Assembly: GCA_031278795.1 (NCBI GenBank)
Contig: JAITJT010000128.1
Coordinates: forward strand, 1 to 5,302
Direction: 5' to 3'
DNA: 5,302 nt
Source: Deltaproteobacteria bacterium
GTDB lineage: Bacteria; Desulfobacterota; Desulfarculia; Adiutricales; Adiutricaceae
The notes beneath the pieces are model-generated. The model was given only the letters and a program-made list of their open reading frames with translations. It ran no database searches and had not been told where the DNA came from. Position numbers and translations under genes: made by a program. This document shows positions 1 to 4,346 of the stretch, piece by piece. Each line of letters opens with the position of its first letter. Positions within the stretch are counted from its first letter, which is position 1.

Positions 1-617
1 CTGGTGAAGGCGCCAAAGACCAAGGGGATGACCACGAACAGAATAACCGACAAGAGGAGCGTGCCCCAGGGAACGGTGACTCCGCTTATTCCCATGAGGA
101 ATCCCACAATTGGTGTGAAGGCAATTATTATGATTAGATCGTTGGTCGCGACTTGAACCACGGTATAGGCCGGGTTTCCCTTGGTGAGATGGCTCCACAC
201 AAAGACCATGGCAGTGCAAGGAGCCGCTCCCAACAAAATGGCGCCCGCTAGATAATCCTTGGCCAGATCTTGCGGGATAAAATTTTTAAATATCACGCCA
301 AAAAAAAGAGAGCTAAGGGCGAACATGGAAAAAGGCTTTATGAGCCAGTTAACAACCCAGGTGAGAAAAAGACCTTTAGGCATCTTCCACACATTTTTAA
401 CACTCGCGAAATCCACCTTGAGCATCATGGGATAGATCATAACCCATATCAAGATGGCGATGGGCATGGATACATGGGCGTACTCGAATTTCGATAAAAA
501 CGAAGGGACAACCGGGAGGAATTTTCCAATCAAAACGCCAATGAGCATGCAAAGTATCACCCAAAAAGTCAGATATCTCTCAAAGAAACCAATTCCTTTG
601 TTTAAGTCTTCTTCCAT
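1..617 (-). CDS. acr3: Arsenite efflux permease, ACR3 family (5' part; runs off the left edge)
   Basis: Inner-membrane carrier that expels arsenite (in some members antimonite) using the proton-motive force. The window holds the first 205 residues; the family usually has about 340-400, so roughly the C-terminal 40 percent lies beyond the edge. The N-terminus begins MEEDLNKGIGFFERYLTFWV. Hydrophobic segments follow at about residues 17-35, 50-66, 82-110, 122-142, 152-176 and 183-203. The family hallmark is LLGAAPCTAMVFVW (about 128-141), whose Cys134 corresponds to the conserved cysteine needed for arsenite transport. It is followed by the typical GNPAYTVVQVATND stretch (147-160). The ATG at 617 is chosen because it matches the usual ACR3 N-terminus and has GGAG ten bases upstream. 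A consensus promoter lies just upstream, so this is probably the first gene of its transcript. No arsR or arsC is visible; they may lie beyond the edge. The family assignment comes from motif recognition and is firm. Confidence 0.94.
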   Translation of the reverse strand, partial: MEEDLNKGIGFFERYLTFWVILCMLIGVLIGKFLPVVPSFLSKFEYAHVSMPIAILIWVMIYPMMLKVDFASVKNVWKMPKGLFLTWVVNWLIKPFSMFALSSLFFGVIFKNFIPQDLAKDYLAGAILLGAAPCTAMVFVWSHLTKGNPAYTVVQVATNDLIIIIAFTPIVGFLMGISGVTVPWGTLLLSVILFVVIPLVFGAFT

Positions 618-627
618 TTTTATGACA

Positions 628-631
628 CTCC
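628..631 (-). promoter_or_regulatory. Shine-Dalgarno site of acr3
   Basis: On the minus strand GGAG lies ten bases before the ATG at 617, inside GGAGTGTCATAAAAATG. It supports this start over any downstream methionine. Confidence 0.7.
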
Positions 632-635
632 AAAA

Positions 636-659
636 CTATAATGCATTTATATATTATAG
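636..659 (-). promoter_or_regulatory. Inverted repeat over the acr3 -10 box, candidate operator
   Basis: The sequence is CTATAAT, ten bases, then ATTATAG: a perfect 7+7 inverted repeat. One arm contains the -10 hexamer and the repeat covers the predicted transcription start. Arsenite efflux genes are commonly controlled by ArsR/SmtB repressors, which bind AT-rich dyads in this position. Assigning it to ArsR is inference, since no arsR gene is visible. Part of the symmetry comes from the TATAAT box itself, so chance is possible. Confidence 0.5.
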
Positions 660-681
660 CCCAAAATTATTCTTTTGTCAA
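653..681 (-). promoter_or_regulatory. Perfect-consensus sigma70-type promoter of acr3
   Basis: On the minus strand a -35 box TTGACA (681-676) is followed by exactly 17 bases and a -10 box TATAAT (658-653). Both hexamers match the consensus in all six positions. Transcription would start near 646, giving a leader of about 30 bases before the acr3 ATG. Such a strong core promoter normally needs a repressor, which fits the inverted repeat lying over its -10 box. Confidence 0.85.
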
Positions 682-810
682 CATAAAGATTTTCTAAAAC
701 TTATATTACCTCGGGCGCTTTTATCGTTAAATCCAGAGTGTTTCGTTATTTCCTAAGTGTTCAAACAAAATTCGCAAAGGCTTGCCATAGCTAAAACACC
801 GCGCCCAATC

Positions 811-840
811 AAAAAGGGCGCGTCGCAAATGAACGCGCCC
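811..840 (-). terminator. Intrinsic terminator, minus strand, upstream of acr3
   Basis: A perfect 8-bp GC-rich stem, GGGCGCGT with ACGCGCCC (arms 833-840 and 816-823, nine-base loop), is followed on the minus strand by five T's (815-811). It would stop transcripts coming from the right before they reach the acr3 promoter. On the plus strand the tail is only TGTTTG, so termination there would be weak. It lies about 590 bp past the stop of the HD-GYP gene, which has its own nearer terminator, so it may end a transcript that begins inside the gap. Confidence 0.75.
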
Positions 841-1394
841 TGTTTGAATTATTTATGACTATGGGTATTTAGAAAAAACCTTACAAAAGATTTGCTTTAG
901 ACATTCTCTAGAACCGCGGAGACAAAAGAAATATCTTACTTTCTTTCACATACTTCTAGAGACTAACATTTCATTTTGCGTAATTATTTTCTGTTTTGGC
1001 GTGGATATTTTCCCTACTAGGCTATCCAGACAATTAGTCTTGGTAAACGCATACAAATGGGTAATATCGCCTTCTCACTTTTTCCCGACGCAAAAGTATA
1101 CAGCGTAACTTATCCCTCCCAAGAGCGAAACGTAGCGAAACACTCCACATAAAAATAGATTTTGCGCCCCAAATGTTACACAGCGAGCGCTCTAGGGAAA
1201 AAAATTATGTTTCCTAAATGTTAATGGGAAATATTTTTGCGCAAAGCGCTCCTATATCCCACAATGTTTCCATAGGGTTCACGGAAATCATTTTAGAAAT
1301 ATTTTGAGCCCAAAAGCTTAAGATAAACTTTTAAGAAATTTCCATCATTACGCTAGTAAAAGGAAGATCTCATCTAAAAAAAAAATGTTTTTTG
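841..1394. other. Gene-free AT-rich region
   Basis: About 550 bases with no convincing gene. The longest open stretches are 26-43 codons and lack good ribosome sites: a plus-strand frame that could start at ATG 1057 and ends at 1152, a minus-strand one from ATG 1150 to 1034, and a minus-strand one from ATG 1291 to 1214. I recognise none of them. Other contents are a nested inverted repeat (905-962), two copies of AGCGAAAC ten bases apart (1124-1141), the palindromes GAGCGCTC (1185-1192) and TTGCGCAA followed by AGCGCT (about 1237-1250), and a T-rich minus-strand run near 1376-1385. It may hold a non-coding RNA, decayed sequence or simply spacer. Confidence 0.5.
905..962. repeat. Nested inverted repeat, possible RNA structure
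   Basis: Outer arms TCTCTAGAA (905-913) and TTCTAGAGA (954-962) are perfectly complementary over 9 bp. Inside them AAAGAAA (925-931) and TTTCTTT (940-946) pair over 7 bp, leaving an 8-base loop. The internal loop is 11 bases on one side and 7 on the other. On the minus strand the structure would lie about 65 bases before the terminator at 811-840. The stems are AT-rich and no family is recognised. Confidence 0.4.
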
Positions 1395-1423
1395 AAAAAC
1401 TCGACTCACCAAAAGGGGTAAGT
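1395..1423 (-). terminator. Intrinsic terminator of the HD-GYP gene
   Basis: Seven bases after the TAA at 1431-1433 the minus strand reads ACTTACC, a six-base loop, then GGTGAGT: a 7-bp stem with one G-T pair (arms 1417-1423 and 1404-1410). CGAG and five T's (1399-1395) follow. A second T-rich run lies near 1376-1385. The position just past the stop makes the assignment reasonable; the stem is only moderately strong. Confidence 0.6.
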
Positions 1424-1430
1424 TGGCGTT

Positions 1431-3710
1431 TTAAGCCTGTCTTCTCGCTCCGTTTCCTTGGCCGTTTCCTGGCTGCGCCTTGGCGCCTTGGGGGATAGCC
1501 TCACTTTGTTCCTCGGGTTTTTTCTCCAGAGTAATGGCGCAGCCATCCTCCACCCCGGGCCCGCAGAAGGGTTTGGCGAGCACCAGGTTCACCAGGGTTT
1601 CGTCGAACTCCGTGCCGCAGCCATCTTTAAGGATCTTGTAGACCTTATCTAAGGGGAAAGGATCCTTGTACTGGCGCCTGGATGCCAGGGCATCGAAGAC
1701 GTCGGCTATTTTTAGGATCTTTCCGTGGAGGGAAATCTTGTCGGCGGTGAGCTTCATGGGATAGCCAAGCCCGTCCAAGCGCTCGTGGTGCTCGGATATG
1801 GCCCGGTAGACTCCTTCCGGAAGCTTTATGGATCTCATGATGTCGGTTCCGATGGTTGGGTGTTTCCGCATTATCATGAACTCGTCATCGTCCAGTTTTC
1901 CGGGTTTATTGAGGATTACGTCCGGGATGCCCAGTTTGCCCACGTCGTGGAGCAGGCCTCCTATGTAGATGTCCTCGATTTCAGCCGGTGAGAGGCCCAT
2001 GTTCTGGGCCAGCTCCCTGGATAGCTCGGCCACCCTGGTGGAGTGACCGGCTGTGGTTGGATCCTTGGCGTCCACCGCGCCCATGATGAGACGCAGCATG
2101 CCCACGAATAGCTCCTGGCGGGTGCGGTACTCCTCTATGGCCTTAAAATGCATGGCCGATGACAGAACCAAGGCCGCCAGGCTCCTCAGCATCTCCTGGC
2201 TCTTATCCCCCACCCAGCCCAAAATGGCGTACTGATCCACCCTCCCCTCAATATCCGGAAGGCCCAGGAGCAAGCGGTTGAGACCGCCGGAGCCGCGCAC
2301 GATGGAGGCCTCCAGTGAAGGATCGGCGAGCTTCTTGGGAGGGGGGATGTGCCCCAGGGCGGCGAGAACCTCCGGATCCTTGGCCGGGGCGTGGGGATTG
2401 AGGAGGGCCACACCCGTTAAGCGCTCTATCTCCGGCCACTGCTTGAGGAGATGCTCTTCAAAGCTTCTGGAGACAGCCGCCAGGTCCAGCCTCCCCAAAA
2501 AGAGAAGGGAGTCTATGGAGAGCTTCTGGATCTCCCAGTCGGCGGAGAGGAATCTCACCCGGATGAGGGTGACCAGCACAAAGCAGACCAGCATGACCAA
2601 GACCGGAAGGAGAGGTGGTATCCACCTCTCGAAAGAGGAGAAGAGCACCCAGGTGATAACTACCCACGCCACGAGTATAAACATAAGGACGATCAAGGCC
2701 AGATTGAACTTGAAGGGGAGGATCCTCTTCTTAAAGAGGGTAAAACCCCTCTCGCTCTCGGCGTACCAGAAACCCAGCTTGGCGCCCAGGAAGGACAAGA
2801 AGGCCGAGATTAAGACCACGAACAGTGACGAGAGAGGTATGGGAGAAAATCCCATAAAGACCGTGGAGGTGGCGTGGGCCAAATAAAGAGAGCCTGGAAT
2901 GGATTTACCGCCGCCTATGGAAAAGGAGTCCGTGGCGCCCGCCGCGTTCACCCCCACAAACACGATGGCCCCGTCGAAGACATCCTCGGACACTAAGCCC
3001 CTCAGGACGTCCGAGTACTCATAGACGGGCATCTCATACTTAGGATGGTGGAGCTTGTAGGTGAAGTCCGGTAGCAGTCCGAAGTCGCCTCCGGAGGTTT
3101 CCAGATTCCAGCCAAATGGGCTGGGAGTGATGTTTCCCTGGCTATAGCTTAGGGAGATGAGTATGGAGAGAACCAGCGAGGGGGCAAAGGCCCCCTCGGT
3201 GGGAAATACCAGAGGGTAGTCCCGGCTTATGCCGTCCGTGTCGGATCTCACGTTGGCTATACCCACGGCGTAGGCCGAGTCGAAGAGCTCGGGTATGGGA
3301 TTTAGGATCTGGAGCCCACCATCCGGCCCGGGGAGGGTGGCCGAGGCCAATATGACGTTTCCCAGGCCCTGGATGGTCTCAGATAGAGTCTTATCCTCCT
3401 GCGGATCGGTTTTCTCCAGGAAGAGGATGTCCATGACTATGAGGCTAGCCCTCTCCAGCTGCCCTAAAAGCTGGGCGTGGATGCGCCTGGGGAAGGGCCA
3501 GTTCTGGACGCTGTCCAGGGAGCGGTCGCCGGCCAGGATGAGAATTATCTTAGGTCCCGGGGGATCCTCCACCCTGGACTCGAAAAAGTCGAAGATGCCG
3601 TTATCCGCGAAGCCCGCCCCCTTGGGAAAAAGGAACATGACTAGCCCGCCGAGTGCCGCGCAGAGCACCAAGATACACACCCTACCAGCTGTTGTGCGCA
3701 GAAAGTTCAT
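1431..3710 (-). CDS. Membrane CHASE2-sensor cyclic-di-GMP phosphodiesterase (HD-GYP)
   Basis: Predicted sensor that degrades cyclic-di-GMP in response to an extracytoplasmic signal; 759 residues from ATG 3710. Order of parts: membrane anchor (about 9-28); CHASE2 sensor (about 35-285) with typical NWPFPRRIHAQLL, IVMDILF, DGISRDYPLVF and IPGSLYLAHATSTVF stretches; membrane segments near 293-313, 335-358 and 364-384; a cytoplasmic linker (390-530), perhaps GAF-like; HD-GYP domain (about 535-715); and a low-complexity tail rich in Q, G, A and P. All HD-GYP signatures are present: His556, HDVGK (588-592), His617 in KHP, HHERLDGLGYP (641-651) and Asp670, so it should be catalytically active. The ATG at 3710 is preferred because the anchor follows directly. 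An in-frame GTG at 3752 would add 14 residues and has no Shine-Dalgarno; the ATG also has only a weak one. No GGDEF or response-regulator partner is in the window. The signal sensed is unknown. Confidence 0.93.
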   Translation of the reverse strand: MNFLRTTAGRVCILVLCAALGGLVMFLFPKGAGFADNGIFDFFESRVEDPPGPKIILILAGDRSLDSVQNWPFPRRIHAQLLGQLERASLIVMDILFLEKTDPQEDKTLSETIQGLGNVILASATLPGPDGGLQILNPIPELFDSAYAVGIANVRSDTDGISRDYPLVFPTEGAFAPSLVLSILISLSYSQGNITPSPFGWNLETSGGDFGLLPDFTYKLHHPKYEMPVYEYSDVLRGLVSEDVFDGAIVFVGVNAAGATDSFSIGGGKSIPGSLYLAHATSTVFMGFSPIPLSSLFVVLISAFLSFLGAKLGFWYAESERGFTLFKKRILPFKFNLALIVLMFILVAWVVITWVLFSSFERWIPPLLPVLVMLVCFVLVTLIRVRFLSADWEIQKLSIDSLLFLGRLDLAAVSRSFEEHLLKQWPEIERLTGVALLNPHAPAKDPEVLAALGHIPPPKKLADPSLEASIVRGSGGLNRLLLGLPDIEGRVDQYAILGWVGDKSQEMLRSLAALVLSSAMHFKAIEEYRTRQELFVGMLRLIMGAVDAKDPTTAGHSTRVAELSRELAQNMGLSPAEIEDIYIGGLLHDVGKLGIPDVILNKPGKLDDDEFMIMRKHPTIGTDIMRSIKLPEGVYRAISEHHERLDGLGYPMKLTADKISLHGKILKIADVFDALASRRQYKDPFPLDKVYKILKDGCGTEFDETLVNLVLAKPFCGPGVEDGCAITLEKKPEEQSEAIPQGAKAQPGNGQGNGARRQA

Positions 3711-3719
3711 AATCTTGAA

Positions 3720-3725
3720 ATTATA
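3720..3725 (-). promoter_or_regulatory. TATAAT box nine bases before the HD-GYP ATG
   Basis: A perfect TATAAT lies on the minus strand nine bases upstream of ATG 3710. If used as a -10 element, transcription would start at or next to the ATG, giving a leaderless or near-leaderless message; this would fit the poor Shine-Dalgarno. No good -35 exists at 16-19 bases (best is TGTAAA at 16) and there is no TGn extension. If the GTG at 3752 were the real start, the box would be inside the coding region. Confidence 0.3.
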
Positions 3726-3858
3726 CCCTAAAAGCGCGCAATTTACATGCACAAATTTATGGAACTAAAAGGCTTTTCACATCCAAGCCCCCTTAGGCTA
3801 AAGATTCCGCAAGGCCACTAAGCCCCTTTTGTATCTGTGGCCTTTTAAGCTTCCATAA

Positions 3859-3906
3859 CTCATCCTCATCACTAACGCCATCCTCCTCCTCATCACCAAT
3901 ACCATT
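3859..3906 (-). repeat. Imperfect tandem duplication of a 24-base unit
   Basis: Bases 3883-3906 and 3859-3882 are adjacent 24-base copies with 19 identical positions. In the minus-strand frame of the arginine-rich remnant they encode NGIGDEEE and DGVSDEDE. One of the five differences is silent and four give conservative replacements. Confidence 0.65.
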
Positions 3907-3915
3907 CTTCCGCGG

Positions 3916-3975
3916 CCTCCTCCTCCTCCTCTTACTCCTCCTCCTTCTTCTTCTTCTTCTTCTTCTTCTTCTTCT
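3916..3975. repeat. 60-bp polypyrimidine/polypurine tract with (TTC)10
   Basis: The plus strand is pyrimidine at 59 of 60 positions, broken only by A3934. It starts with TCC triplets (about 3918-3929), continues with more TCC units, and ends with ten perfect TTC triplets (3945-3974), which are GAA on the minus strand. Such microsatellites mutate by slippage and mirror-symmetric ones can form triplex DNA. It lies about 235 bases upstream of the HD-GYP ATG. Triplet changes would keep any reading frame but alter spacing. Confidence 0.9.
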
Positions 3976-4057
3976 ATTCCCGAAGGCTATTCACGTAATC
4001 AGTGTTAGCTGATGAGAGTAAGACGCTTTATGGGGAAGGTCTGAAAGTCCTTAGATA

Positions 4058-4081
4058 GGGAAGAGATAGCTTCCCCTTTTT
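4058..4081 (+). terminator. Terminator-like hairpin, plus strand, with competing arms
   Basis: GGGAAG (4058-4063), loop AGATAG, CTTCCC (4070-4075), then C and five T's (4077-4081) form an intrinsic-terminator layout on the plus strand. An upstream GGGGAAG (4032-4038) can pair instead with CTTCCCC (4070-4076), and a downstream GGGGA (4084-4088) can pair with the C-run. No plus-strand gene precedes it, so its purpose is unclear; the 6-bp stem is modest. Confidence 0.4.
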
Positions 4082-4121
4082 ACAGGGGAGAGGCTAATTG
4101 AGGCGCCCACCAATGGTTAAA

Positions 4122-4148
4122 GCGCGTGAGCCGAAAGGGCTCACGCGC
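4122..4148 (-). terminator. Strong GC-rich hairpin, probable terminator of the adhesin transcript
   Basis: GCGCGTGAGCC (4122-4132) pairs perfectly over 11 bp with GGCTCACGCGC (4138-4148) around a five-base loop. On the minus strand the stem is followed by TTTAACC, a short T-run; on the plus strand by GGAAGG, with no T-run. It lies about 200 bases past the adhesin stop, the only gene upstream on that strand, so minus-strand termination is the likeliest role. The weak T-run leaves room for an RNA-stabilising or other role. Confidence 0.5.
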
Positions 4149-4190
4149 GGAAGGATAGGAGAAAACAATAAGAGCGCTAAGACGAAAGAT

Positions 4191-4213
4191 ATATCATTTA
4201 TATAAAATGATAT
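4191..4213. repeat. AT-rich palindrome with 9-bp arms, possibly overlapping a weak promoter
   Basis: ATATCATTT (4191-4199), loop ATATA, AAATGATAT (4205-4213) is a perfect 9-bp inverted repeat. On the minus strand TTGAGA (4229-4224) lies 19 bases before TATATA (4204-4199), a poor but possible promoter whose -10 sits in the palindrome. It could serve the HD-GYP gene or a small transcript, with the palindrome as operator. The spacing is long and the boxes imperfect. Confidence 0.35.
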
Positions 4214-4312
4214 CAGCTTAAACTCTCAAGATAGTTATTAAAAGAAAAAACAATCTATCCATATCCAACTGCCTAAATTATTGATAATCTGGAGCGTATT
4301 GGCCGCTTCCGC

Positions 4313-4344
4313 ATCCTAAGATATATTCACAAAGACTTAGGGAT
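4313..4344 (-). terminator. Weak hairpin directly after the adhesin stop codon
   Basis: CCTAAG (4315-4320) and CTTAGG (4336-4341) pair perfectly and extend to AT/AT if one G is bulged. The 15-base loop is AT-rich. It begins a few bases past the TAA at 4347-4349, but no T-run follows on the minus strand (GCGGAAG). It may only protect the 3' end, or be chance. Confidence 0.25.
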
Positions 4345-4346
4345 CT

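Larger units (their letters stand above)
3793..3990 (-). pseudogene. Start-less arginine-rich/acidic reading frame, possible gene remnant
   Basis: A minus-strand frame open for 65 codons from after the TGA at 3991-3993 to the TAA at 3793-3795. It encodes five residues, thirteen arginines (ten AGA, three AGG), Ser-Lys, five arginines, PRK, two 8-residue units NGIGDEEE and DGVSDEDE, then LWKLKRPQIQKGLSGLAESL and a final Ala. There is no ATG, GTG or TTG before the arginine run. Another frame just upstream, ending at the TAG 3975-3977, reads NTDYVNSLRE, so a one-base frameshift could once have joined them. The two acidic units differ only by conservative changes, which hints at past coding; but the whole stretch is purine-rich repeat and may never have been translated. 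I do not recognise a family. Confidence 0.25.
3711..4346. other. Long intergenic region between the adhesin and HD-GYP genes
   Basis: About 640 bases without a confident gene between two minus-strand genes. From the adhesin side it holds a weak hairpin just past the stop (4313-4344), an AT-rich palindrome (4191-4213), a strong GC-rich hairpin (4122-4148), a plus-strand terminator-like element with competing arms (4032-4092), a trinucleotide purine/pyrimidine tract (3916-3975) and a start-less arginine-rich reading frame (3793-3990). The length and contents suggest the two flanking genes are separate transcripts. Confidence 0.6.

Noticed and set aside
270..756. Two overlapping plus-strand open frames of 75 and 100 codons
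   Set aside because: The first is antisense to acr3. The second is antisense to acr3 for most of its length and then runs through the acr3 promoter. The protein match on the other strand is unambiguous and neither frame resembles a known family.
736..1145. GAGTGTTTCG (736-745) and its complement CGAAACACTC (1136-1145) as long-range inverted repeat ends
   Set aside because: Ten bases with no further end homology, no target duplication and no transposase between; probably chance.
1022..1152. Plus-strand open stretch of 43 codons (ATG at 1057 gives 31 residues)
   Set aside because: No ribosome site, no recognisable family, and a length expected by chance in this region.
3711..3752. GTG at 3752 as the HD-GYP start
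   Set aside because: It adds 14 residues before the membrane anchor, has no Shine-Dalgarno, and the ATG at 3710 places the anchor at the N-terminus as usual for CHASE2 proteins. Not fully excluded; kept as a finding.
1458..3768. Several open frames of 60-202 codons on the plus strand, and minus-strand frames at 2186-2667
   Set aside because: All lie inside the HD-GYP gene in other frames. Domain evidence supports only the long minus-strand frame; the others are GC-driven shadows of charged or membrane-coding sequence.
3859..4008. Plus-strand frame reading hydrophobic residues, then proline and serine runs
   Set aside because: No start codon, and the sequence follows directly from the pyrimidine triplet repeats.
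4009..4055. CTGATGAG followed about 25 bases later by CTGAAAG, like a hammerhead ribozyme core
   Set aside because: The intervening bases form no proper stem II next to the core, and no matching stem III strand with a cleavage triplet is found nearby.
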